Source of the DNA: UBA3103 sp002365855
GTDB taxonomy: Bacteria > Bacillota > Desulfotomaculia > Desulfotomaculales > Pelotomaculaceae
Assembly (NCBI GenBank): GCA_030627625.1
Contig: DAOURR010000055.1
Location: 1-15,946, forward strand
Reading direction: 5' to 3'
DNA: 15,946 nt
Shown here one piece after another: positions 1 to 5,863 of the stretch. The notes under the pieces are model-generated. The model saw nothing but the letters and a program-made list of their open reading frames with translations, had not been told where the DNA came from and ran no database searches. How positions within the stretch are numbered: position 1 is the stretch's first letter; every line of letters starts with the position of its first letter. The position numbers were made by a program, and so were the translations under genes.

Positions 1-1
1 A

Positions 2-112
2 GTCTATTTTGACACGGCAACCGAGCGTTTTTCAAGGCTTATTGATAAATTCTGGCCACAATCTTTAGAACTTAGGTTATGGACTTGGGACAATTATCCA
101 GAAACTGCATAA
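2..112 (+). CDS. C-terminal end of an unidentified protein (cut by window edge)
   Basis: An open frame runs in from the left edge and ends at a TAA at 110-112, giving about 36 residues. The visible tail begins VYFDTATERFSRL and ends LWTWDNYPETA. It is rich in Trp and aromatic residues and its composition is protein-like. It is too short to assign; an insertion-sequence transposase tail is possible, but no catalytic motif is in view. The next gene starts about 80 bases downstream on the same strand. A TATAAT hexamer lies at 120-125, just after this stop, but no convincing -35 box precedes it. Confidence 0.4.
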   Translation, partial: VYFDTATERFSRLIDKFWPQSLELRLWTWDNYPETA

Positions 113-192
113 CTACTGTTATAATAATCAAACAACATATCAGTATTTTATTTTCAATTTAAACGGACAGTATATACGTGGGAGACTAATAT

Positions 193-2325
193 ATGCCAAA
201 TACAGATACTGACACCTTGAAGGTGTTCAGATTAAATGGTCTGACCTGCGCGGACTGCGCGTCCAGGCTTGAAAATAATATTGCCACTCTTCCGGGAGTT
301 GTATCAGCAAGCCTTAATTTTGCGGCGGCAAAACTGACTGTTACAGGAGATATCTCCATTCAGCTTATTGCAGAAGAGGCCCGGAAAGAAGGAGTAACTA
401 CTGCTGTTGAAGGTACAACACCTCAGCAGGAGATACCCTTTTTTGAAAAAAACCACCGTTCTATTGCAGGCGCTGTCTCGGGTCTGCTCCTGTTGGCGGG
501 GTGGGCTGTCGATGTCTTTTTCCTGCTGCCTGATGCTGCCGTCGGGCTGTATTTAGCAGCGATGTTATCCGGTGGCTTCACCACGGCGCGAAAAGCCTTT
601 TTTTCATTGGGGCGTCTCAGCTTCGATATGAACGTTTTAATGGTGGTTGCCGTGACAGGAGCTGCACTTATCGGCGACTGGCGGGAAGGCGCTGTGGTTG
701 CTTTTCTATTTTCTGTCAGCGAGGCCCTTGAGACTTACACAATTGACAAGGCCCGGCAATCTATCAGGTCCTTGATGGAAATAGCTCCAAAAACGGCAAC
801 CGTGCGCAGGAACGGCCTTGATTTGGAGCTTCCGGTGAAAGAAATACACGTAAGAGACGTGCTGATAGTGAAACCAGGTGAGAAAATTGCCATGGACGGC
901 ATTGTGCGGTCTGGACATTCGGCGGTAAACCAGGCGGCGATAACCGGTGAGTCCATACCGCTGGAGAAGGTATCCGGGGATGAAGTCTTTGCGGGAACGC
1001 TCAACCAGCAGGGTGTTTTGGAGGTGGAGGTTACTAAACTGGTCAATGATACTACCATTGCCAGGATTATAAATATGGTTGAGGAGGCACAGGCTCAGCG
1101 TGCCCCCTCGCAGGCTTTAGTAGATAAGTTTGCTAAATATTACACCCCTACGGTGATAGCGCTGGCGGCAGGTATAACTGTTTTTCCGCCGTTGCTGCTG
1201 GGGCAGCCATGGTACCCCTGGATTTACCGCGGACTTACCCTGCTTATTGTAGCGTGCCCCTGCGCCCTGGTAGTTTCCACCCCGGTGGCCATTGTCTCAG
1301 CAATCGGAAACGCTGCAAGAAACGGTGTTTTGATCAAAGGAGGCGTTTACCTGGAGGAAGCAGGCACCTTGTCTGTGGTAGCCTTTGACAAAACAGGGAC
1401 ACTTACCAAAGGGAATACTGAAGTTACTGATGTTGTTGTGTTTTCTGAGAAAGTAGACGAGCGGGAGCTGTTGAGAATTGCCGCCAGCGTGGAGAGTATG
1501 TCGGAGCATCCCCTGGCCAAAGCTATAGTACAAAAAGCCAGGGCTGAAAACATAGAGCCCGAAAAGGCCGGCAATTTTGAAGCCTTGGTCGGTATGGGAG
1601 CCAGGGCATATCTGGGCGACAGGGAAATAACAATCGGCAACTCAAAGCTGTTTAATGCAAGCAGCATGAATCTGCCATTAGCTGAAGATGAAGTTTCCAA
1701 ATTTCAGTCTGCAGGTAAAACTGCCGTATTAGTCGGAGTCAATGGAGAAATTTTTGGAATCGTGGCGGTAGCGGATACCATTAGAGAAACCAGCAGGGAT
1801 ACAGTGCGGCGTTTGCATGATCTGGGCATAAAAAAAACCGTCATGCTTACTGGAGACAACGCTGCCACTGCGGGTGCTATTGCCAAAGAAGTCGGTGTAG
1901 TGGAATTTAAGGCAGAGTTGCTGCCACAGGATAAGGTTAAAGTGGTTGATGACCTGCTCAAAAAATACGGTAAAGTGGCTATGGTCGGTGACGGTATCAA
2001 CGACGCGCCGGCGCTGGCAACGGCAACTGTAGGCATTGCTATGGGCGGGGTTGGGACTGATACTGCGCTGGAAACGGCGGATATAGTGTTAATGGCTGAC
2101 GACCTTTCCAAACTGCCTTTTGCCGTACACCTCAGCAGGGCTGCTTCAGGAGTAATTAAGCAGAACATTTCATTCTCCCTGATCGTAAAAATCGCAGCAG
2201 TGCTGCTTGTCTTCCCAGGATGGCTGACCTTGTGGCTGGCAATTTTGGCCGATATGGGGGCAACCGTTATAGTTACCCTGAATGGTATCAGGCTCATGGG
2301 AATCAAGCCCGACAATTGTAAATGA
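193..2325 (+). CDS. cadA: Zn2+/Cd2+/Pb2+-exporting P1B-type ATPase (CadA/ZntA family)
   Basis: This 710-residue protein uses ATP to pump soft divalent metals out of the cytoplasm. It opens with a heavy-metal-associated domain (about residues 9-75) carrying the metal-binding pair C19-x-x-C22. The actuator motif TGES is at 251-254 and the membrane metal site C355-P356-C357 follows. The phosphorylated aspartate is D399 in DKTGT, the HP dipeptide is H439-P440 and the hinge GDGINDAP starts at 599. In the last two helices K666 and D687 are 21 residues apart, the same spacing as K693/D714 of E. coli ZntA, and they mark the zinc/cadmium/lead subgroup rather than copper. The ATG is preceded by GGGAG at a good distance. 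Length is normal for the family. No ArsR or MerR regulator lies beside it, though a zinc uptake locus is about 7 kb downstream. Family assignment is firm; metal preference is inferred from motifs. Confidence 0.96.
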   Translation: MPNTDTDTLKVFRLNGLTCADCASRLENNIATLPGVVSASLNFAAAKLTVTGDISIQLIAEEARKEGVTTAVEGTTPQQEIPFFEKNHRSIAGAVSGLLLLAGWAVDVFFLLPDAAVGLYLAAMLSGGFTTARKAFFSLGRLSFDMNVLMVVAVTGAALIGDWREGAVVAFLFSVSEALETYTIDKARQSIRSLMEIAPKTATVRRNGLDLELPVKEIHVRDVLIVKPGEKIAMDGIVRSGHSAVNQAAITGESIPLEKVSGDEVFAGTLNQQGVLEVEVTKLVNDTTIARIINMVEEAQAQRAPSQALVDKFAKYYTPTVIALAAGITVFPPLLLGQPWYPWIYRGLTLLIVACPCALVVSTPVAIVSAIGNAARNGVLIKGGVYLEEAGTLSVVAFDKTGTLTKGNTEVTDVVVFSEKVDERELLRIAASVESMSEHPLAKAIVQKARAENIEPEKAGNFEALVGMGARAYLGDREITIGNSKLFNASSMNLPLAEDEVSKFQSAGKTAVLVGVNGEIFGIVAVADTIRETSRDTVRRLHDLGIKKTVMLTGDNAATAGAIAKEVGVVEFKAELLPQDKVKVVDDLLKKYGKVAMVGDGINDAPALATATVGIAMGGVGTDTALETADIVLMADDLSKLPFAVHLSRAASGVIKQNISFSLIVKIAAVLLVFPGWLTLWLAILADMGATVIVTLNGIRLMGIKPDNCK

Positions 2326-2485
2326 AGAATCATAGTACTTGTATCAAATTATTTTTATCCAATAAGCACATGGCAGATAGCATATAAATTTCTAAAGCGG
2401 TTCGTAGTCGGCGCATTCATCAGGGCAAGGAAACCAGCTTTAGATTAGAAGGAAAAAATTAATTTATTTCATAGATAATAAAAGC
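2326..2485. other. Intergenic stretch after the metal ATPase
   Basis: AT-rich sequence between the ATPase stop and a terminator-like hairpin. I see no credible ORF, RNA gene or repeat in it. Together with the downstream hairpin it separates two convergent transcription units. Confidence 0.5.
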
Positions 2486-2513
2486 GGACCGGGTTTTTGA
2501 CTTAACCCGGTCT
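2486..2513. terminator. Bidirectional terminator hairpin, copy A
   Basis: A stem of about 10 pairs (2486-2495 with 2504-2513, core ACCGGGTT/AACCCGGT) closes an 8-base loop. On the minus strand it is followed by a T-rich run (GCTTTTATT); on the plus strand by ATAATTTTC. It lies between the convergent ATPase and lipoprotein genes and could serve both. It is a diverged copy of the hairpin at 3559-3586, with a paired change that keeps the stem. Confidence 0.7.
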
Positions 2514-2535
2514 ATAATTTTCATTCAATGAAAGC

Positions 2536-2573
2536 TGCTTTGGTACACACAATACATCGAAAGGAAAAAATTT
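2536..2573 (-). pseudogene. Remnant of a LysM-protein C-terminus
   Basis: Reading the minus strand gives FPFDVLCVPK, identical to the end of the intact LysM protein encoded at 3602-3976. Upstream homology stops just before the lipoprotein stop codon. The original TAA has become TCA, so the frame would run on into the terminator stem. No start codon or LysM core remains. It is best read as the stub of a second, tandem LysM gene lost by recombination or overwritten by the lipoprotein gene. Confidence 0.6.
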
Positions 2574-2587
2574 AGCAAGTTTATTTT

Positions 2588-3253
2588 TTAGCGGGCAGGA
2601 TCAGCAATGCTGTATTCTTGAAGGGATGAAGTGATTTGGGTATCTCCCGAGATGAATTCACTTTTAACCATTCCGACCCCCTCCTTGTAATAATCGTAAA
2701 TAGTTGATTCCTGTCCTGTGGTTTTTACCTTGACGCAATTTTCAAATGTACCTGCCGGTGTGGTTACCGCGGCATTGATGTCAACTATTTCCTTAACACC
2801 ACCTTTCAGGTCTTCCCAGCTTGTGCCCACTTCCAGGGGCGCTTTTAATATAATAGTATGTTCGTTAGACGTGTCCAGAAAATTTTTCTCTTCATATTCT
2901 TCTCCCTGCATAAAAATGCGTGTCACAGCGCAGTTTGTAGTTTCAAAAACCGCTGCCCCAACTGTACCGCCGTTATCCCATTTAATTTGGGCGCGGTCTT
3001 CTTTGGTGAATAAGACTACCCTGTTAAAAGAAGCGTATTCATTGCCTTCGCCCAGGTACTTCCAGCTGCTGCCTCTGGTTAGTGGGAAATAATCTCCCGG
3101 CTTTCTAATCGGCGGCGCCGGGGTGCCAAGACCTGTCTGATCCTCGTCAGGTGGCGGTGTCACATTTGGCGGGGCGGCACACCCTGCCAGGAGAATAACT
3201 GAAAAAAACAGCAAAACAATCAGGTTGGGGAGAGTACACATTTTCTTTGTCAT
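2588..3253 (-). CDS. Putative lipoprotein of unknown function
   Basis: This encodes a 221-residue secreted protein. Residues 1-24 form a lipoprotein signal peptide (KK, hydrophobic core, lipobox L22-A23-G24-C25), so the mature protein should be lipid-anchored to the outer face of the membrane at C25. A Pro-rich linker (about 26-52) leads to a beta-rich domain beginning YFPLTRGSSWKY. That domain contains a 'PAGTFENCVKVKT' segment and a 'YYKEGVGMVKS' segment, which I associate from memory with uncharacterised clostridial lipoproteins; I cannot name the family. The ATG is chosen because AGGAG lies 7 bases upstream. A TATAAT hexamer on this strand (3345-3340) overlaps a large inverted repeat that could be an operator. 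The gene ends directly against a decayed LysM gene tail, whose terminator it probably uses. Confidence 0.85.
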   Translation of the reverse strand: MTKKMCTLPNLIVLLFFSVILLAGCAAPPNVTPPPDEDQTGLGTPAPPIRKPGDYFPLTRGSSWKYLGEGNEYASFNRVVLFTKEDRAQIKWDNGGTVGAAVFETTNCAVTRIFMQGEEYEEKNFLDTSNEHTIILKAPLEVGTSWEDLKGGVKEIVDINAAVTTPAGTFENCVKVKTTGQESTIYDYYKEGVGMVKSEFISGDTQITSSLQEYSIADPAR

Positions 3254-3300
3254 CAGGCTTCTCCTTTCCTTTGCAATATATAAATATTTTCTTTGGGCTT

Positions 3301-3341
3301 ATATTAGACAGAACGAATCTACGAATCGGTTCGTCTAATAT
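3301..3341 (-). promoter_or_regulatory. Long inverted repeat at the lipoprotein promoter
   Basis: ATATTAGAC (3301-3309) is exactly complementary to GTCTAATAT (3333-3341). After a one-base bulge the pairing continues with GAAC (3311-3314) and GTTC (3329-3332), so 13 pairs close a 14-base loop. Two ACGAATC direct repeats (3313-3319, 3321-3327) lie inside. A minus-strand TATAAT (3345-3340) touches one arm. It could be an operator or a leader hairpin of the lipoprotein gene; there is no U-tract for a terminator. Confidence 0.5.
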
Positions 3342-3534
3342 TATAAACATTTACTTCCAAATTATATAGAGCTTATATAAACATTATTTTACCTTATTAC
3401 CGGTGAGGGCATTCAAGAGGGGGTTTTGTGATGCGCTGAGGTTTTTATTGTTCGTGGGTTAACTGTAATCTTATCTGCAGCACAGTGGAGTATACCATGA
3501 GCCTGGTATTAGCGAAGGAGAAGGTAAAGAATAA
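3342..3534. other. Intergenic stretch upstream of the lipoprotein gene
   Basis: AT-rich sequence between the inverted repeat and the second repeat copy. I see no coding potential beyond a plus-strand frame that is antisense to the LysM gene, and no clear RNA structure. Confidence 0.4.
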
Positions 3535-3645
3535 AATTAATTTTATGATAATAAAAGCAGACCGGTTTTTTAACTTAAACCGGTCTATAAATTTCATTCA
3601 ATTAAAGAAGCTTTGGTACACACAATACGTCAAAAGGGAAAATCA
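3535..3645 (-). repeat. LysM gene 3' end and terminator, copy B (intact)
   Basis: This is the functional partner of the diverged repeat at 2456-2573. It holds the final codons of the LysM gene and the hairpin at 3559-3586. The two copies lie about 1.07 kb apart in the same orientation, with only the lipoprotein gene and its promoter between them. Confidence 0.8.
3559..3586 (-). terminator. Rho-independent terminator of the LysM gene
   Basis: A perfect 10-pair stem, AGACCGGTTT (3559-3568) with AAACCGGTCT (3577-3586), closes an 8-base loop. On the minus strand it is followed by GCTTTTATTAT. It lies 15 bases past the LysM stop codon. Compared with copy A, one base pair in the stem is swapped (T-A here, G-C there), so pairing is kept. 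Confidence 0.75.
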
Positions 3646-3976
3646 TGTTTGGATTAGGAATGTGTGGGTTTGCGGTGGCGAGTTCCTCAACGCTGATATT
3701 ATACATCTGTGCAATAGAATACATTGTATCCTCAGATTTTACTTCGTAATTGTCCTGAAAACCCGGCGGGCAGGATATGGGCTTACGAAATCCTGGTACG
3801 CACAATACATCACCTGTATATAGAGCGTTAGGATCTGAAATGTGTGGGTTTGCGGCTCTAAGATCTTCCTCGCTGATGCCAAACCGCTGCGCGATAATGA
3901 ACATTGAATCCCCTGGGATGACGAAGTAAATCGACTTAAAACCTACCGGACAGTCGGGCGGGTATCTTTTCGTAAT
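3602..3976 (-). CDS. Two-LysM-domain protein, probable AUU start
   Basis: The protein has two LysM domains, which bind N-acetylglucosamine polymers such as peptidoglycan. Taking an ATT at 3976-3974 as start gives 124 residues. LysM 1 is about residues 17-62 and LysM 2 about 77-121. Each is preceded by a Cys-Pro-x-Gly-Phe segment (C9 and C69), so the gene is a 60-residue tandem repeat. The only ATG in frame (3904-3902) would cut the first LysM in half and drop the first CPxGF. Upstream of it the frame is open with matching repeat sequence back to a TAA at 3997-3995, and no ATG, GTG, TTG or CTG occurs in that stretch. GGGAGAAGG (3992-3984) sits 7 bases before the ATT. There is no signal peptide; such proteins in spore formers are often spore-coat or cortex associated, which is only inferred here. 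Short two-LysM proteins are common. Confidence 0.8.
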   Translation of the reverse strand: MTKRYPPDCPVGFKSIYFVIPGDSMFIIAQRFGISEEDLRAANPHISDPNALYTGDVLCVPGFRKPISCPPGFQDNYEVKSEDTMYSIAQMYNISVEELATANPHIPNPNMIFPFDVLCVPKLL

Positions 3977-4080
3977 AATAACACCTTCTCCCTGTTACTT
4001 TAAAAAAGAGTCCTTTATATTATATGCCGGAGTCAGGGGAGTTGTTTCCACGTTGGTTTTTCATGTGTGGACATAGTTTA

Positions 4081-4109
4081 TTGACTCATTGATTAGTAAC
4101 TGTTATTAT
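4081..4109 (+). promoter_or_regulatory. Sigma-A-type promoter for the 4170 gene
   Basis: TTGACT (4081-4086), a 17-base spacer and TATTAT (4104-4109), with an extended -10 TG at 4101-4102. Each hexamer differs from consensus at one base. The expected start is near 4116, about 54 bases before the ATG. The pair TTAGTAAC (4093-4100) and GTTACTAA (4129-4136) forms an 8-bp inverted repeat that brackets the -10 box and could be an operator. Confidence 0.65.
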
Positions 4110-4169
4110 CACTTAACTGGTGTTACAGGTTACTAAGCGCACATATTTCAAGAGAGGGGAAGAAATGCA

Positions 4170-4523
4170 ATGGCTGAGACAAACCGCTGGGACATTCGAC
4201 AAGTGTACCTGTACCTGGTATGTTTTGCGACGTTAATGATGCTCATCGTAGGCTCTGTTCAGCTTATTAACGGCCTGGTTCAGGTGATTTATCCGGATCC
4301 GTACATGGGTTCAAAGGTTCCGCTATACTATGATATTAAACAACAAAATTCAAGTATATCCCAGGAAGAAATGCATCGTCAGATTGAAGAAGATCGAAAA
4401 CATCAGGAGTTAAGTATGAGGCGTTCACAGGTTATTAATTTAGTTAACAGCACAACCTTGATCTTAGTTTCTCTGCCTATTTATATTTACCACTGGCGAA
4501 AGGTGCAGCGTAAGGAAACATAA
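4170..4523 (+). CDS. Small two-helix membrane protein of unknown function
   Basis: This 117-residue protein has a hydrophobic helix at about residues 14-40 (beginning YLYLVCFATLMMLIVG). A polar, charged middle of about 50 residues follows, with a Gln/Glu/Arg-rich stretch that may be helical. A second helix lies at about 88-107 and ends in a basic tail (HWRKVQRK). The N-terminal 'WDIRQVYLYLV' resembles membrane proteins annotated DUF5671, but I hold that loosely. An AGAGGGG site lies 10 bases before the ATG; another ATG five bases earlier is in a different frame. A good promoter stands upstream. The next possible ORF is in the same frame after a TAA and 18 bases. Confidence 0.75.
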   Translation: MAETNRWDIRQVYLYLVCFATLMMLIVGSVQLINGLVQVIYPDPYMGSKVPLYYDIKQQNSSISQEEMHRQIEEDRKHQELSMRRSQVINLVNSTTLILVSLPIYIYHWRKVQRKET

Positions 4524-4541
4524 AAAACCGGTCATGGAAAC

Positions 4542-4736
4542 TTGCTGCGTTTCAAAATATTATTGGTCCATAAGGTAGTGGAAGGATTGCCGGAGACGGT
4601 ACAAAAGCCGCTCAAAGAATTGGAAACACGGATGATGCAAGTTCTTTACGATTTTAGTAGTGAATATCTCGAAAATGCGCCTGCCTGTGAAGAGTCCAGG
4701 CAAAAAGACGGGTTGAAGGCTATAGATGTGATGTAG
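4542..4736 (+). CDS. Doubtful small ORF
   Basis: A 64-codon frame starting at TTG with only a weak upstream GGA as ribosome site. The translation has protein-like composition (PLKELETRMMQVLYDFSSEY, likely helical), so it may be real or a decayed fragment. It continues the reading frame of the preceding membrane-protein gene after that gene's TAA, with no other stop between, so a nonsense-split longer gene is possible. No family recognised. Confidence 0.3.
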   Translation: MLRFKILLVHKVVEGLPETVQKPLKELETRMMQVLYDFSSEYLENAPACEESRQKDGLKAIDVM

Positions 4737-4798
4737 ATTATTGAAACGGTCAGCCCGCTAATAACATCGGTAAGCTTAAAAAAGGTCTTAACTCATAC

Positions 4799-4833
4799 AA
4801 GGGAAGCACGGGGACAGTCCTCTTGCTTCCCTT
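4799..4833. repeat. Palindromic element, REP-like or terminator
   Basis: AAGGGAAGCA (4799-4808) pairs perfectly with TGCTTCCCTT (4824-4833) around a 15-base loop that contains GGGGACAGTCC. It is followed by TTTGCTT, so it could end the transcript of the preceding ORFs. The loop wording (cacggggacagtcctctt) also resembles, from memory, palindromes dispersed in clostridial genomes and linked with REP-associated tyrosine transposases. Only one copy is present in this window. Confidence 0.55.
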
Positions 4834-4887
4834 TTGCTTATGCAGGATTAAGGTTTGATTTGATAGAATATTATAGGGGTCAACACT

Positions 4888-4944
4888 ATGGCGGACGAAA
4901 AAGCAAGCATAGGGGGAATTTCTGCTGGATCGACATGCGAATAA
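4888..4944 (+). pseudogene. Displaced N-terminus of the 4952 gene (probable frameshift)
   Basis: ATG at 4888 has AGGGGT (4875-4880) at ideal spacing, but its frame stops after 18 codons (MADEKASIGG then ISAGSTCE). Removing one G from the run GGGGG (4912-4916) joins MADEKASIGEFLLDRHANNK directly to the frame of the next ORF, which otherwise lacks a good ribosome site. This suggests a single-base insertion: real decay, a sequencing error, or slippage. Confidence 0.5.
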
Positions 4945-4951
4945 TAAAAAA

Positions 4952-5311
4952 GTGAACAGGGGTTTTCAGGACCAGTGCAGGGAGATTCTTTTTGGTAAAT
5001 TTAATGATATTATTGAAAAAATCCGTCGGCATAATCCTAATAGCACCAATGGAGAACAACCCTTGCCAGAGATAAGGGCGGCATCTTTCAGTGAAGACAT
5101 AGACGTCATTGAATATACGAGGATGCTGCCAAAAGAAATGTGGCCTTTTAGCGATATAACAAGTATCGCTTTTGAATATAGCCTGGGAGACGAGATTCAG
5201 CTAGATGAGATTTTTGCGCCGTCTGCCGCCTGTTTTGACGCAGAGGTTCTGTACGAGTTTCACCTTTTCCTCAAAGACAATATCGGTCATGAAGGAATAA
5301 AAGATGTATAG
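4952..5311 (+). CDS. Hypothetical protein, 5' end probably frameshifted
   Basis: The frame from the GTG at 4952 encodes 119 residues, but that GTG lacks a ribosome binding site (preceded by A-rich sequence). The open frame actually extends upstream to a TAG at 4910, and a CTG at 4925 has GGGGG eight bases before it. The most natural N-terminus is the ATG at 4888 in another frame, joined across a run of five Gs, giving about 140 residues. The protein is acidic and soluble, with no membrane segment or signal peptide. Segments such as MLPKEMWPFSDITSIAFEY and DEIQLDEIFAPSAACF do not let me name a family. Its stop lies 16 bases before the preferred start of the acetyltransferase gene, so the two are probably co-transcribed. 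Confidence 0.6.
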   Translation: MNRGFQDQCREILFGKFNDIIEKIRRHNPNSTNGEQPLPEIRAASFSEDIDVIEYTRMLPKEMWPFSDITSIAFEYSLGDEIQLDEIFAPSAACFDAEVLYEFHLFLKDNIGHEGIKDV

Positions 5312-5327
5312 GAAGGAAAATATTTTT

Positions 5328-5819
5328 ATGGACTATAAATTTAGGAAAGTAGAAGACGCACACAAGAGTAGCATAATCAATATTTTTAATTATTATATTG
5401 AAAACGGTTACGCGGCTTATCCCGATAAAAAAGTAGATGAATCCTTTTTTATTTTTTTGTTAAAAATGGTTGGCGGGTATCCTTTTTATATGGTGGAAAC
5501 AAGTCAGAACGAATTAGTAGGGTTTGGGTTTTTCCGTCCTTATCAATTAATGGACACCTTTGAACATACTGCGGTAATAACATACTTTATTTTGCCGGAA
5601 CATACCGGAAAAGGTTTGGGTACAAAACTTCTATCCATACTTATTGAAGATGCCAAAAAAGCTGGCATTGACAACCTCTTGGCAAGTATTTCTTCCTTAA
5701 ATCAGGGTAGTGTTAATTTTCACATAAAAAATGGCTTTATAGAATGCGGCAGGTTCAAGCGTATAGGTAAAAAATATGGAAACTACTTTGATGAGGTCTG
5801 GATGCAGAAATTTATTTAA
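5328..5819 (+). CDS. GNAT-family N-acetyltransferase
   Basis: A 163-residue single-domain acetyltransferase that should transfer an acetyl group from acetyl-CoA to an amine. The acetyl-CoA pyrophosphate loop is visible as EHTGKGLGTKLL, following the beta strand VITYFILP. The late 'NFHIKNGFIECGRFKRIGKKYG' region is typical of the phosphinothricin/methionine-sulfoximine acetyltransferase-like branch. The substrate cannot be read from sequence. ATG at 5328 is preferred because the family begins like MDYKFRKVEDA and GGAAGG lies 11 bases upstream. An in-frame ATG at 5304, overlapping the preceding gene, would add eight residues and has GAAGGA 7 bases upstream. The stop codon runs directly into a strong terminator. 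Confidence 0.88.
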   Translation: MDYKFRKVEDAHKSSIINIFNYYIENGYAAYPDKKVDESFFIFLLKMVGGYPFYMVETSQNELVGFGFFRPYQLMDTFEHTAVITYFILPEHTGKGLGTKLLSILIEDAKKAGIDNLLASISSLNQGSVNFHIKNGFIECGRFKRIGKKYGNYFDEVWMQKFI

Positions 5820-5854
5820 AAAGCTCGCCGGATGAATACTCCGGCGAGCTTTTT
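5818..5854. terminator. Strong bidirectional Rho-independent terminator
   Basis: An 11-pair GC-rich stem, AGCTCGCCGGA (5822-5832) with TCCGGCGAGCT (5840-5850), has a 7-base loop. It is flanked by AAAA on one side and TTTT on the other, so it ends transcripts from both strands. It separates the acetyltransferase gene from the convergent slipin gene. Confidence 0.9.
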
Positions 5855-5863
5855 ACAGGATTT

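Larger units (their letters stand above)
2456..2573 (-). repeat. Diverged duplicate of the LysM gene 3' end and terminator (copy A)
   Basis: This stretch aligns with 3535-3645 at roughly 85% identity by eye. It covers the last dozen codons of the LysM gene, its 3' flank and its terminator hairpin. The shared run CTTTGGTACACACAATAC appears in both copies. Copy B is the true end of the LysM gene; copy A sits directly behind the unrelated lipoprotein gene. Confidence 0.8.

Noticed and set aside
1704..2333. 209-codon minus-strand frame under the metal ATPase
   Set aside because: It is Ser/Thr/Pro-rich shadow sequence of the conserved ATPase hinge and last helices.
2718..3092. 124-codon plus-strand frame inside the lipoprotein gene
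   Set aside because: Antisense to a gene with lipobox and ribosome site; composition is that of a mirrored reading frame.
3313..3334. ACGAATC direct repeats as a CRISPR or tRNA T-arm
   Set aside because: Only two 7-base units one base apart, and no cloverleaf or acceptor stem can be drawn around the GGTTCG.
3147..3350. 67-codon minus-strand frame upstream of the lipoprotein gene
   Set aside because: Runs through the promoter and inverted repeat and overlaps the lipoprotein signal peptide in another frame without a ribosome site.
3485..3823. 112-codon plus-strand frame across the LysM gene
   Set aside because: It is antisense to a clear tandem-repeat LysM protein, has odd Cys/Arg-rich composition and no family likeness.
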